Below, piece after piece: positions 44,761-54,651 of a stretch of DNA of 64,000 nucleotides. The stretch covers positions 186,001-250,000 of the forward strand of contig AAZW01000002.1 in NCBI GenBank assembly GCA_000169995.1. Reading direction: 5' to 3'. This DNA is from Vibrionales bacterium SWAT-3 (GTDB taxonomy: Bacteria; Pseudomonadota; Gammaproteobacteria; Enterobacterales; Vibrionaceae). How positions within the stretch are numbered: position 1 is the first letter of the stretch; each line of letters starts with the position of its first letter. The position numbers were made by a program, and so were the translations under genes. The notes below the pieces were generated by a model that was not told the origin of the DNA, made no database searches, and worked only from the letters and a program-made list of their open reading frames with translations.

Positions 44761-45110
44761 ACAACAGCAAGCTCCTTCAATAGAAGGCCGAGCCACTGAG
44801 GTGCTATATCACGAGGCACATGAAGAGAGCACGCCCCCGCTTCAAGCCGTAATTCCGTAGGTAATGTAGAGGGAGGCCGTTGCTCGGTTTTGGTCTTTGG
44901 CTTGGCTATTTTTTCAACGACAACGAATTCAGAAAGTGAATCTTCTCGTTTTTTAGGCAGGTTGACTAAGTGCTGTAGTTTGCGACGGTTGTTGTCAAAC
45001 GTTTTTGGATGAAGATTGTTCTCTAAACAAAACTGAGCGGCAGACTGCTCACTATTGTAATACTTCTGCACAAGGCGTAGCCATTCCTGTTGAGATCTAT
45101 GCTGAGACAT
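44757..45110 (-). CDS. IS66 TnpA
   Basis: 117 residues (MSQHRSQQEWLRLVQKYYNS...), with the helix-turn-helix-like QSAAQFCLENNLHPKTFDNN. Upstream, inside the IS, lies a perfect 9-bp hairpin (ACCTTTAAC/GTTAAAGGT) about 15 bases before the start, likely to limit read-through from outside. Confidence 0.9.
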   Translation of the reverse strand: MSQHRSQQEWLRLVQKYYNSEQSAAQFCLENNLHPKTFDNNRRKLQHLVNLPKKREDSLSEFVVVEKIAKPKTKTEQRPPSTLPTELRLEAGACSLHVPRDIAPQWLGLLLKELAVV

Positions 45111-45191
45111 TTTCGAGTACCTTTAACGATCAAAGTTAAAGGTTACGACGTTTATTGAAAGGATTGAATGAGTCGATTTAAAGACGCTTAC

Positions 45192-46112
45192 AGATGTTCT
45201 GTTCGCGGACGAGACCACGTTGACCGTGCTCGATGACGAAAGAAAGAAAAGTTACATCTGGTTGTATGGGTGTGGTCCATACCGGGATGGTAATGCGCAA
45301 GCCCCCGGTATCGTCTTGTTCGACTACCAGGAAGGGAGTCGGGGGCATCACTGCCCTCAAGCGTATCTGTCAAACTACACTGGATACCTTCATGTGGATG
45401 GGTATAAAGCGTATGAAAAGACAGAGGCGAAGTTGGTGGGTTGCTGGGCGCATGCAAGACGCAAGTTCATTGAGGCAGAGCAGAGCCAACCAAAAGGCAA
45501 GCAAGGTAAAGGGGGTAAAATCTAGTGGGCAGTCAGTTGGTTCCAAAAGCTCTATCGTGTTGAACAAGCACTCAAAGATAAGACGAGGGAAGAGCGATAT
45601 GCTACCCGCCAGTCAAATACTCAATCTCTGCTCAATGAGTTCAAAGCGTGGTTAGATAAATCGGTCACTCAGGTGCCCCCTAAAAGTAAACTGGGAGAGG
45701 CGATTAGCTACAGTCTCAATCAATGGTCGAAGCTAGTACGAGTTATCGATGATGGCCGGTTAAGTATGGATAATAACCGAGCGGAACGTTCAGTGCGTCC
45801 GTTCACGGTGGGTCGGAACAACTGGTTGTTCTCGAAGACTCATAATGGTGCCCGCGCCAGTGCCGTGCTGTACAGTCTTATCGAAACCGCGAAGGCTAAC
45901 GACTGTGAGCCGTATGAGTACCTCGAATACGTGCTACGAGAAATCCCGAAACTGAAGAGTGAGGATGACCATGGTCATCTTCTACCTTGGAACATGCCAA
46001 AAACGGAATAGTCCACCCTCCCCGAATAGCGTTCAGAATGACAGATACCGCCTTAGTTGGCGGTATCTGTGTTGATATTAGAAAGTCAATGAGTCGGTTC
46101 GCAGACGCTTAC
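45192..46112 (+). mobile_element. IS66 type 2, 5'-truncated third copy (921 bp)
   Basis: Corresponds exactly to bases 56781-57701 of the full copy. It begins inside tnpC at the ADETTLTVLD block and runs to the terminal GCAGACGCTTAC at 46112. The same amber codon is present (45523-45525). The missing first 1,649 bases are not found elsewhere in the window. Together with the adjacent full copy it makes a long head-to-head inverted arrangement. Confidence 0.92.
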
Positions 46113-46114
46113 AC

Positions 46115-46300
46115 CCACTAGAGCGGCTATGGAAAGTAATGAATGAGAAGTCGAGGAACAATGTTTACTTCAAAAGTAAACGGGATTTCAAGGCGGCAAT
46201 AAACCAATTTTTCACTGTGACTCTTCCAGATATCGCAGGCTCTTTGACATCTCGAATTAATGATAATTTTCAAGTTCTCAAGCCTGCATCTTCAAGTTGA
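46115..46300 (+). pseudogene. IS630-family transposase, C-terminal remnant
   Basis: A 61-residue frame PLERLWKVMNEKSRNNVYFK ... FFTVTLPDIAGSLTSRINDN ending in a stop at 46300. The NPIERxWKxxxxxVxxNxxF motif carries the third catalytic Glu of IS630/Tc1 transposases. The IS66 end cuts it off on the left. Confidence 0.82.
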
Positions 46301-46336
46301 ACGGGTATATCATATCACGCAGTCAAAATTATATAA

Positions 46337-47068
46337 TTATTGGATAGTACACACGGTACTAGTGTTATACTGTTCAGATAAAGGTAAACTATTAGAAAAT
46401 ACATTTAGCTGTGTCGGATAAGTATCTTTAAGCTCTTTCCAGCCTTCGGTTATACCTTCAGTACCAACGCCTCCCATCGATACATTCATATCTCTGTCAA
46501 CATGAACGTTAAAACCCTTTATTAATGCTCCTTCCGTGGTATCACTTACACATAATCTATCAAAGCAGCCTGCAACATAGAGATCAGTTACATCTTTATT
46601 TAAAAGGTAAGATTCTAGATCATCATTTATAACTGCAGATCCTTCTTTCGTAAAACCCTCATTCACCCTTTTTTCAAATAAACTCAGATCGGGATCACCT
46701 GGTTTAGGGCCTCGAAACGCATCATTGTATAATTTATAATATGTTTTGATTTTATCATGTCGGAGCTTTTGAAGTAACGTCGCCTCATTGACTGATGTGT
46801 TTGTTGGAATCACCACGTTAATGGTTAATATATCGTGACTTGCAGCATAGTTAATGACTTTGTTAAGCTTCTTCGATTTTTTCATAAGTTCCTTAATATC
46901 CATTCCGTTTCTAAAACCATTTTGCATGTCAACGATGATAATAGCGGTCTTTTTTTGTGAGTTCGACAAACTCTTTAGTAGCTTGATAGAGTCTTTAGTA
47001 CCGGCATTGACTACAAAAGTGGAAAAATACGCCACTATTAATATCGGGAAATATCTATATATTTTCAT
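46337..47068 (-). CDS. exported isochorismatase-like cysteine hydrolase
   Basis: 243 residues. A hydrophobic N-terminus (YFPILIVAYFSTFVVNA, residues 6-22) looks like a signal peptide or anchor. The body is an isochorismatase fold: IIIVDMQNGF (Asp47, first triad residue) and VAGCFDRLCVSDT (Cys173, nucleophile), with a Lys around residue 135-141 as the third. Such enzymes hydrolyse amides, nicotinamide or isochorismate. Export is unusual for this family. It lies downstream of the 1,536-residue protein on the same strand but after a terminator. Confidence 0.75.
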   Translation of the reverse strand: MKIYRYFPILIVAYFSTFVVNAGTKDSIKLLKSLSNSQKKTAIIIVDMQNGFRNGMDIKELMKKSKKLNKVINYAASHDILTINVVIPTNTSVNEATLLQKLRHDKIKTYYKLYNDAFRGPKPGDPDLSLFEKRVNEGFTKEGSAVINDDLESYLLNKDVTDLYVAGCFDRLCVSDTTEGALIKGFNVHVDRDMNVSMGGVGTEGITEGWKELKDTYPTQLNVFSNSLPLSEQYNTSTVCTIQ

Positions 47069-47093
47069 ATCTATTTGGACCTATAGAGATGTT

Positions 47094-47116
47094 AAAGGGC
47101 TGACCTGCAGCCCTTT
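47094..47116 (-). terminator. intrinsic terminator after the 1,536-residue protein
   Basis: AAAGGGCTG / CAGCCCTTT stem between the two genes; on the minus strand the sequence after it is AACATCTC, so the T tract is short. Confidence 0.6.
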
Positions 47117-47134
47117 AATCCATATTTATTACTG

Positions 47135-50100
47135 TTATTTGAATGACGTAATTACTGAAGACAAATCATGACGTTCTATTTTGAACAAGTCACCTTCGCC
47201 AGTGTCGGTTTTTGCTTGCCTTTCTTCGCTATTAATTTCTTTATTAGACCACTCCATCCCGTAAGCGTTTTTATTGTATGTGACCTTAATACGGTAGTGA
47301 TCGACCCCTTCTTTATCAATCACGATAGGTGCGGCAATAGCTTCAAAATTATCGGTTAAATCCCTAGAAGAAGATGTAACAGAACCTGTGCCATTCAACT
47401 CCTTTCCACCAAACGGCGAAGGTGTATTTCTTCTGATAAAAAGTGGCCTCCTATTAAAGCCTTGCCCTCCACAGGCAAAAAACAGATTGGCTTCACGCGC
47501 GTCTAGTCCTATAGAATCCGCCGAAAAGTTGCCAGGGAATGTACCATAACTAAAGTTTCGGTTAAGTGGAGCCCGCATCAGTTCACACGACCCAGTGTCA
47601 CTAAAAATAAACAACTTGTCAGTTACGTTTTGTTTTATATTCCACCCAGAATACCCACGGTACGGCGTATCAGCTTCAACCAAAGAGTTGTAATAAATAT
47701 CAGTTCTCTTTAAATCACTTGCTTTAACAATGCGCATTAAATCAAATGAATCCGGATCAAATTTGGCATTTTTACTATTTTCGGGTACTGCGCAATCTTC
47801 TTCGTCATCAATTCGGTTACAGTTTTCATGAGAAGGGTGTGCTTCCCATTCTAATCCCATGCCTCTATCGTTTTTAATCACCCAGCGAGCAGCGCTATCA
47901 CGCCCTATTTGATTGTGTCGAAGGTTCTGGAGCAAGTATCTATAGTCATAGCCCGCAACGAGGTGGTCAGAACCTTCTTTAACCATTACAAATTCGTGTG
48001 ATGGCATCCCTACATCACAAAGGGCATAGTCAAGCAATAGAATATTGTCATCAAAAAAGCCATGGATTTTAGCCCAGGAGTTTGAGTGGATTGCTTGCTG
48101 ATATTGCTTGCACTGATTAGCATGATCAAACAGGGTTGCGGTTACATATGCTTCAAATTGTCCTTTGGCTGTAACTCTACCATCAAGTACTTTAGCGCCA
48201 TCATGAAAACCCATTATTAGGTTATTCTGCCTAACCAACGATAATCGTTTTGATTGTATGGTTCCGGTACTTTTTGCTGTAGGTTCCAAAGTATATGTAC
48301 TAATTCCATCTAGATTAAGGTGTGAGACGTACATCTTTTTAACCAGTTCAGCAGCAAGTGTTTGTTTATTTATTAGTAAATTATCTCTATCTTGAAATAT
48401 CAGAAAATTAACAAAATTAGTATCGCCTTTATGGGCAGTTTGTAATCCACAAGCATTGATAGTACCAACGCCTCCAACTAGATTATCATCAAAATAGACC
48501 TTAGCCTTTCCCCATTTATTAGTAAGTACTGAATAATCCGCGTTACCGACATGCCTAGATGAGTTGCATGTCTTTGATAATGCAACTGGGAGATCAAACC
48601 AGGACAACTCCATAAAACCATTGTTCACAGTGCCTTCCACTAAGCCTTTTCCCTTAGGCGTCTTAATTAACCCTTTGAGTGTACTATTAGATTTAAATAA
48701 GAAAATTTCTCCATTTTCTTGGCCTATCTCAATTTTGAATTTGTTCAAACCATCAGCTAAGCCCGTTGAACGATAAAAAAGCGATAAGTTGCTAGTTAAA
48801 ATATCTGCTAATTCGTTGACTTTCAGTTGTTGTTTTTTTTGGAGGCTCACAGGTTCTGATGGCATCGCCTTAATAGAGGAAGATGACCAAGGTAGAAAAT
48901 CAACAGGAGAAATACGGGATGCATCAATAGAGCCATCACAATTAAATGGTATTCTAGTACCTCCAAATGAATTCATTATACTTTTAAATCTTTGGAGGCA
49001 AACACCAGAGTCACCATCATAAACGTTAAAATCAATATAATAAGTATCTTGGATATCGAGGGGGACATAGGTTCCTTTTATAGGATTTAATTTTCCGAGA
49101 GTATTTCTCACTCCCCCAGCCACTTCTCTACCAGACGCACTAGTGTTCAGCTTAAAGAATAATTCATCAGACAAATTCGATTTATTATTAAACCAAGCGT
49201 ATCTTTGCCAAGAATTGATACTTAATCTATCTGCAGCAAGTACACTTAGGTCACCTTGAGTTAGCGACCTTCCATGATAGTTGACTGCCTTGGACAAATC
49301 TCCACAGGGTACTAATACTAATAGGCTTCGCTCACTATTACTTTTATATACAACATCTCCCCAGTAATGGGTTTCTTTTCTATTAACGTAATTACTTGTT
49401 GAACACTTGGGAAAACTTAGATCTCGATATATCCCTCGATAAATATCATCTTCAGCGGATAGTTCAGCATAAAAGCTATTTCCTAGAGTGCTTAATGTCG
49501 CTCTTTCGAAAAATTTTCGAAAGTCAAAGACGTGCTCTTTTCCATTATTTTTTAAAACAACGCTATGACTGCCTAAAAGTTTAACTTTTTCCCACTTTTT
49601 TTCTTTAGGAACTTTAGTGATATTTTTTATCTTCACTAGCTTGTTATTGCCTCGAATACAAATAGGATAGTGATTGAGAGTATTCAGATAATGCCCCCAA
49701 TAAACCCCTGTTTTGGGATTAAAGGAACGATAGAAATCAGACCCTTTCCATGTAAAACGATCGCTTATAAAAAAACTATCATCCTTAAATGGGCTATCAA
49801 CGGTATCAATAAACATTGGATAAGGCTGCTTTGTTGATAAGTGTTTCATCTCTTTTAGCGTTGGCATTCGCCATCCGGTTCCCAAAAATTGGAAAACACT
49901 ATTATTCAGGTTTTGGCAATATGATTTAGCTTGATCAAAAGTTGAGATATTATTGCCTGTAACAATATCAAAACTATTATAGGTACCACGATACGAGAAA
50001 AAGTTATCGCTGTTGGACTGTTGGACTTTTTTTGATTTTAAGATTTCTCGAACCTTAAAACCATACTCAAGTTTCGTTAAGAATCGATAAAGAAACTCTG

Positions 50101-51745
50101 CCCCATGTTTATATGATGCTTTACTACGAGCGTTGTACAGTTTCATATGAATTGAGTCATGAATGTATGAGTATGACACCCATTTATTATATTCTTCACT
50201 GGCAATATACTGATATTTATCAGGAAGTAGCTCAATAACCAATGAAAATACAAGGTCATCCTCTTCATACATTCTTCCACTTGAAGCCAGCCTGATAATT
50301 TCACTTTTAGAAGGACGATACAACCAAGGTTGATATGCTTTGAATGTATCTAGTTCAGATTTTTTAACCAGTATTAACTGGTCACTGATGAGATCACTAA
50401 AGTCCCGCTTACCATTATATTTTCCAAATATGGTTTTTAGCTGTGGGAGCCTATCAAAGTCTTTTGTAGTTACTTTAAAACTCGTATCTGTAACACAAAC
50501 CAATTCACCGGCATCGTCATAATCACATTTGCGTAATTGCCCATTTTTATCACCGTTTTTTTCAGCATACCAGCGTTTAACTCGTTCAAATGCACGCTCC
50601 TCCGCTCGCTCAAATAAGTTTGTATTGTAGCCATTAATTAAATAGTTAGCTACTACAGTGATATTTTTACGTATCTTTTCGTCAAATCGGCTACTAAATG
50701 CGCCGAGTTCTTTTTTTGCAGTCGTTGCAAGCTGTTTTTTTGTTTCGTTGGCTTCAACAGAGGACTGAACGAGTGTTATAAAGTCATTATGTTGAATTTT
50801 AGTTGTGAGCTCCAGCGGCACATAAGCTCCAATAGCCGATACAACTCTTTCAAAACCTTCCCTAGAATTCGGATAATTTATCAGCGCTTTTTGCACATAG
50901 TTTGCCGCAATTTGATTTTGTACATTATTAATAGAGTGAAAACTTGTATCGAGCTTTGATGCATATAATTCACTGTATTTAGATCCATGGACATAACTTG
51001 CCATGACAAACTGCTTTATGTTGTTTTCAATTTCTCTTTCTGTTTTTTTTACTAATGCAGTAAATGACTTTAAGGAGTCATTATCAAGTTTATCAAGCTT
51101 TGCAAGTGCTTGTTTATCTGCGCTGTTAAGGCTTTTTTCAAACGATTGAGATGCGACTTTCTTTATCATTTTACTGACCTTAACGTCCCAATCTTTTCCC
51201 TTTTTAATACTTTCAGCAATATGAGAGATAAGAGCTAATGGCCCACAAATTTCTTGAAGTCCAGGTATGGCAGAACAGCCATCCAATACGGCGTTTTCAG
51301 CAGCCCAAATATGATAGCTGAGTGCGGCGTGATCATTAGAAAATGCTGAAGATATGTCTGAAAATACAGCAACACCAGCCATTACACCACCCAAGACTGT
51401 CTCTCCGGCACTAGTCACCTCACTTACGACCAGACTGACATCTTTTTCAGCATCGACAGCTTCAGGTAATGCATAAGGAATACTTGTTCCGTCGCCAAAA
51501 CCAGTATCAGCGATTTTTCCATATTCGCTCAATCCATCAGCTTGTATTTCTGTATGAAGAAAGTCATTGGAAACATTTTTTTCGAGAGGAATTTTATCTA
51601 CATCACCTTCATAGCCAATGTAGTTATCATCTAACTCGGTTTTTGTAATATCTTCTTCTGTTATATTGTCAATTACGCATTGTTGTGCGTAGCTAATCTG
51701 AGATAAGGATAACCCCAAGGTTAGTATAGAGCCTATCAACTTCAT
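47135..51745 (-). CDS. large exported protein of unknown function with a DUF1566-like domain
   Basis: 1,536 residues from the ATG at 51745, chosen because it begins with a signal peptide (MKLIGSILTLGLSLSQISYA-QQ); the frame is open to an ATG at 51802 that would add 19 residues. Residues ~105-135 are hydrophobic (GETVLGGVMAGVAVFSDI), and ~190-380 are helical. Residues ~585-695 carry a DUF1566/Lcl-type module (TFDQAKSYCQNLN, GTGWRMPTLKEM, HYPICIRG), also seen in surface adhesins. The later half is beta-rich with paired Cys (CNSSRH, CNRIDDEEDC). I recognise no enzyme motif. Position among toxin genes makes a virulence or adhesin role possible, which is inference. Confidence 0.8.
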   Translation of the reverse strand: MKLIGSILTLGLSLSQISYAQQCVIDNITEEDITKTELDDNYIGYEGDVDKIPLEKNVSNDFLHTEIQADGLSEYGKIADTGFGDGTSIPYALPEAVDAEKDVSLVVSEVTSAGETVLGGVMAGVAVFSDISSAFSNDHAALSYHIWAAENAVLDGCSAIPGLQEICGPLALISHIAESIKKGKDWDVKVSKMIKKVASQSFEKSLNSADKQALAKLDKLDNDSLKSFTALVKKTEREIENNIKQFVMASYVHGSKYSELYASKLDTSFHSINNVQNQIAANYVQKALINYPNSREGFERVVSAIGAYVPLELTTKIQHNDFITLVQSSVEANETKKQLATTAKKELGAFSSRFDEKIRKNITVVANYLINGYNTNLFERAEERAFERVKRWYAEKNGDKNGQLRKCDYDDAGELVCVTDTSFKVTTKDFDRLPQLKTIFGKYNGKRDFSDLISDQLILVKKSELDTFKAYQPWLYRPSKSEIIRLASSGRMYEEDDLVFSLVIELLPDKYQYIASEEYNKWVSYSYIHDSIHMKLYNARSKASYKHGAEFLYRFLTKLEYGFKVREILKSKKVQQSNSDNFFSYRGTYNSFDIVTGNNISTFDQAKSYCQNLNNSVFQFLGTGWRMPTLKEMKHLSTKQPYPMFIDTVDSPFKDDSFFISDRFTWKGSDFYRSFNPKTGVYWGHYLNTLNHYPICIRGNNKLVKIKNITKVPKEKKWEKVKLLGSHSVVLKNNGKEHVFDFRKFFERATLSTLGNSFYAELSAEDDIYRGIYRDLSFPKCSTSNYVNRKETHYWGDVVYKSNSERSLLVLVPCGDLSKAVNYHGRSLTQGDLSVLAADRLSINSWQRYAWFNNKSNLSDELFFKLNTSASGREVAGGVRNTLGKLNPIKGTYVPLDIQDTYYIDFNVYDGDSGVCLQRFKSIMNSFGGTRIPFNCDGSIDASRISPVDFLPWSSSSIKAMPSEPVSLQKKQQLKVNELADILTSNLSLFYRSTGLADGLNKFKIEIGQENGEIFLFKSNSTLKGLIKTPKGKGLVEGTVNNGFMELSWFDLPVALSKTCNSSRHVGNADYSVLTNKWGKAKVYFDDNLVGGVGTINACGLQTAHKGDTNFVNFLIFQDRDNLLINKQTLAAELVKKMYVSHLNLDGISTYTLEPTAKSTGTIQSKRLSLVRQNNLIMGFHDGAKVLDGRVTAKGQFEAYVTATLFDHANQCKQYQQAIHSNSWAKIHGFFDDNILLLDYALCDVGMPSHEFVMVKEGSDHLVAGYDYRYLLQNLRHNQIGRDSAARWVIKNDRGMGLEWEAHPSHENCNRIDDEEDCAVPENSKNAKFDPDSFDLMRIVKASDLKRTDIYYNSLVEADTPYRGYSGWNIKQNVTDKLFIFSDTGSCELMRAPLNRNFSYGTFPGNFSADSIGLDAREANLFFACGGQGFNRRPLFIRRNTPSPFGGKELNGTGSVTSSSRDLTDNFEAIAAPIVIDKEGVDHYRIKVTYNKNAYGMEWSNKEINSEERQAKTDTGEGDLFKIERHDLSSVITSFK

Positions 51746-51845
51746 GATGCTTATTTCATTCTCATCAGTTAATTTATTAGAGTAAATGGCTTTGTTTTTC
51801 ATTCACAATGCCGGCCGTTAATGTTTAAAGACTACCACTTCAACT

Positions 51846-51922
51846 GAGTACCTTTAACGATCAAAGTTAAAGGTTACGACGTTTATTGAAAGGATTGAAT
51901 GAGTCGATTTAAAGACGCTTAC
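51846..51922 (-). mobile_element. IS66 type 2 end fragment (77 bp, tnpA side)
   Basis: GAGTACCTTTAACGATCAAA ... TTTAAAGACGCTTAC is identical to the outer tnpA end of the full copies, in minus orientation. The body of the element is missing: sequence left of 51846 is the leader of the 1,536-residue protein gene. Confidence 0.92.
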
Positions 51923-51976
51923 GATTTTCCCTGCGCAAATTTCTGACCATCTACTTAATCCGATTGGTATTAAAAA

Positions 51977-52003
51977 ACGCCGCTCCCATAGTTATAGAGA
52001 GCG
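51977..52003 (-). terminator. intrinsic terminator of the M13 peptidase gene
   Basis: On the minus strand CCGCTCTC...GGAGCGGCGTTTTTTA: a GC stem with a T tract about 45 bases beyond the stop. Confidence 0.8.
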
Positions 52004-52048
52004 GTGCAGATATATTGCATTGATAACGCTTATAAGCAGTTTAAGCTA

Positions 52049-54475
52049 TTACCAAATATCGGCACGTTTGCTTTCAGGAAGATAGAGTTTGTCTCCGGGC
52101 TGAAGCGAGAATGCGTCACTGTCATAGAAACCGAGCGCGTTTTGCATCACGCCATTTACTCTGTACTCTGCTGGAGCATGCTTACGCGAATTAATGTTAG
52201 ACATCGGGGAATATTTTGTACGTAAAAATTTGGTGTAGTTGAGGAAAAATTGCTGGTAAGGGCTGAATGCATCCTTGTTATCCTGTTTTTGTTCGTTAGG
52301 AAGCGCCTTGAATGCATCAAAGGCAATGTTGACACCGGTTAAATCACCAATGTTTTCTACTAACGTTCGTCTGCCGTTAACAAGGTATTTATCGTTGTAC
52401 TGTTCAATAAGTGCAGATGTGCGTTTGTGATAACGCGCCATCTCGGCTTTTGGCATCCAGTTTGTGTAGTTACCATGTTGGTCAAAAGGGATATAATCAT
52501 CATCAAATTGGTGGCTAAGTTCATGACCAATGGTCATTCCTATTGATGAATAGTTAGCCGCAGCCGAAGCGTATAGAGAGTAGATGGGAGGCTGGAGAAG
52601 CGCCGCTGGGAAGGTAATATCTACCATAGTGTCTCTGGATTGGGCATTTACAGTTTGTGGGTAAAGGACCCATTCATTTCTGTCTACCTGATTCTTATCT
52701 AATTTAGATATCTCTTTTTTCAGCTTGAATTTATTTGTTCTAATGATGTTTCCAACAAGATCATCAGGCTTTATAGATAAACTGTCGTACGTTACCCCAT
52801 TATCAGGGTATCCAATTTTAACGTCGATATTGTTTAGCTTAGCAATAGATAATGATTTGCTTTTTTCACTCATCCACGTGGAAGCCATAATCCGTTTCTT
52901 ATACGCAGACTTAACATTTCCGACTATCTTTTGAATGGCTATTTTTTTCTCATTGGAAAAATAGGCGCTAGTATAAAGTCTTCCCACGGCTTGACCAAGA
53001 GTATTATCTAAAAGAGAAAATGCTCTTGCCTCCCGGCTATCCATTTTAGCAATACCATATAGCCCTTTTGAATAGAAATTGAATTTATGTGACTCGAAAT
53101 TTTTATCGATATAGGGAGAGTAACTGTTTATCAGTTGCCATTTAAAGTAAGCACGCCAGCTGCTCATTAATTCTGGTTTGGATAGCCAATCTATATTAGT
53201 TGTGAAATCAGGCATCCCTAAAAGGGTGTGGCTTAATTTTGGAGCATTTAAGCTAGAGAAATACAACGTCCAGTTGATATTACTGGATTCCTTATTTAGT
53301 TCCTCTATTGTTCTAGGGTTAATCATGTTTTTCCGGTCACTCATTTTTTCGGCGGGCATAAAAAACGTTGCAATGTCTGTTTCGAGTGATACCACCAATG
53401 AAGCCTGATCATAGGGGGCAACCATATTGGCCATCTCAAACGCCTTACCTATATGGTTAAGGTATCCATGCATTAGTTTTTTGTACTTTGGTGATAAGTA
53501 TATATTCTCACTTGGTAAACCTAATCCACTTTGCAATATAATTGTATTATATTTATTTGTGTCATTCGGGTCGGGGATGACTTGGATATCAAAAGGACTT
53601 TTTATACCGATTGATTCTGCATAGGCAAAGTACCGCACCAGATCATCTTTGTTTCTAATATTATCTATTTTCTTTAGTTCATCATCTAGTGCACTGAGTG
53701 ATATGGAATCTAAAAGGTCGGTATTTAAGTAAGAGTCATAGAGATCAACGATCTTCCTTTCCTCACTGTTATTTGGAAGATTGGAGTAATTCCTGATAGC
53801 CTCGACAAGGGATGAAATATCATTTTTTACTTTTACTCGAGACATTTCCACATATGAAATCTTGTTCATTGTTTCAGGTATCTTGGTTTTTTTTAACCAT
53901 TGAGAGTTAACATGGTTATATAGATCATCCTGGGGGCGAATGTTCCAATCAACATCTTTCTTCTTTACACCAAAATCAGCAGGGTAGGGGTAGCCAAAAG
54001 GTGTCTCATTATCTGGCTCACCATTAAAACTCCGTAATCCAAAACTGGTGGAGCTAGGATCGATGACGTATAAGAGCTTGGTAAATCCATCGCGAGGCTT
54101 AGGATCAAAACCTAGGTCTTCAAGTGTCGTCGTGTCGTCAACTGTAATGTCGTATATATCATAGTAGTTTCCATTCCACGGTATGACATCCTTCAGAATG
54201 AAACGATAGCCTTTTAAAGCTTTTATCGGGATGTTTTCACCAATATACCAATTTTTAACGTTATTATTATTTTCTGATTTTGAACGAAAGAAAGGATAGG
54301 CGGTCTTTTCTGTATTTAAGAATGTTGATTTGAAGGCACTTTGATTATCCTTAATGTCTTCTATAATGGCCAGTGCAGTTAATGGAATTTTACTTGTTAT
54401 ATCGGATGCAAAAGAAGAACTTGCAGAGACAAGTAAAGACGAAATGCAAATAGTGAGTGCGGTTTTTTTTAACAT
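52049..54475 (-). CDS. exported M13-family (neprilysin/PepO-like) zinc metallopeptidase
   Basis: 808 residues with a signal peptide (KKTALTICISSLLVSASSSFA). The zinc site is complete: HELSH at 651-655 and ENIGD at 707-711, preceded by the SIGMTIGH lead-in; the C-terminus ends DIW, like the CxxW/VW end of the family. The M13 N-terminal domain begins near residue 175 (WNIRPQDDLYNHVNSQW). Residues ~25-170 are an extra N-terminal part, about 150 residues, with no recognised motif (LKGYRFILKDVIPW). It degrades peptides outside the cytoplasm and could process toxins or host peptides. It lies between two IS66 ends, alone on its segment. Confidence 0.92.
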   Translation of the reverse strand: MLKKTALTICISSLLVSASSSFASDITSKIPLTALAIIEDIKDNQSAFKSTFLNTEKTAYPFFRSKSENNNNVKNWYIGENIPIKALKGYRFILKDVIPWNGNYYDIYDITVDDTTTLEDLGFDPKPRDGFTKLLYVIDPSSTSFGLRSFNGEPDNETPFGYPYPADFGVKKKDVDWNIRPQDDLYNHVNSQWLKKTKIPETMNKISYVEMSRVKVKNDISSLVEAIRNYSNLPNNSEERKIVDLYDSYLNTDLLDSISLSALDDELKKIDNIRNKDDLVRYFAYAESIGIKSPFDIQVIPDPNDTNKYNTIILQSGLGLPSENIYLSPKYKKLMHGYLNHIGKAFEMANMVAPYDQASLVVSLETDIATFFMPAEKMSDRKNMINPRTIEELNKESSNINWTLYFSSLNAPKLSHTLLGMPDFTTNIDWLSKPELMSSWRAYFKWQLINSYSPYIDKNFESHKFNFYSKGLYGIAKMDSREARAFSLLDNTLGQAVGRLYTSAYFSNEKKIAIQKIVGNVKSAYKKRIMASTWMSEKSKSLSIAKLNNIDVKIGYPDNGVTYDSLSIKPDDLVGNIIRTNKFKLKKEISKLDKNQVDRNEWVLYPQTVNAQSRDTMVDITFPAALLQPPIYSLYASAAANYSSIGMTIGHELSHQFDDDYIPFDQHGNYTNWMPKAEMARYHKRTSALIEQYNDKYLVNGRRTLVENIGDLTGVNIAFDAFKALPNEQKQDNKDAFSPYQQFFLNYTKFLRTKYSPMSNINSRKHAPAEYRVNGVMQNALGFYDSDAFSLQPGDKLYLPESKRADIW

Positions 54476-54634
54476 TTTTCCTGCTCTATTTTTATTCGGT
54501 TAGTGACTGGTGGGTCGTTGTTACATTGACTGATGTCAATGTAACAACACTTTATATTAATGTGTGAGGGTGAGGTAGGAATGTGAGAATAGGTGTGTGT
54601 TTTATTATGTTTCGGTTATTTAACTGGGTGTATT

Positions 54635-54651
54635 GTAAGCGTCTGCGAACC
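54635..54651 (-). mobile_element. IS66 type 2 end fragment (17 bp, tnpC side)
   Basis: GTAAGCGTCTGCGAACC matches the other outer end of the full copies. The next base diverges and an unrelated ISAs1-family remnant follows. With the fragment at 51846-51922, it brackets the M13 gene. Confidence 0.75.

Larger units (their letters stand above)
42622..45191 (-). mobile_element. IS66-family insertion sequence, type 2, full copy (2,570 bp)
   Basis: Ends GTAAGCGTCTGCGAACC (left, tnpC side) and ...TTTAAAGACGCTTAC (right, tnpA side). It looks identical to the full copy at 55132-57701, which has the opposite orientation. Its right end abuts base 45192 of a truncated third copy, so the two meet head-on. 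Flanks AAACCTTT / AGATGTTC are not a target duplication. Confidence 0.93.
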
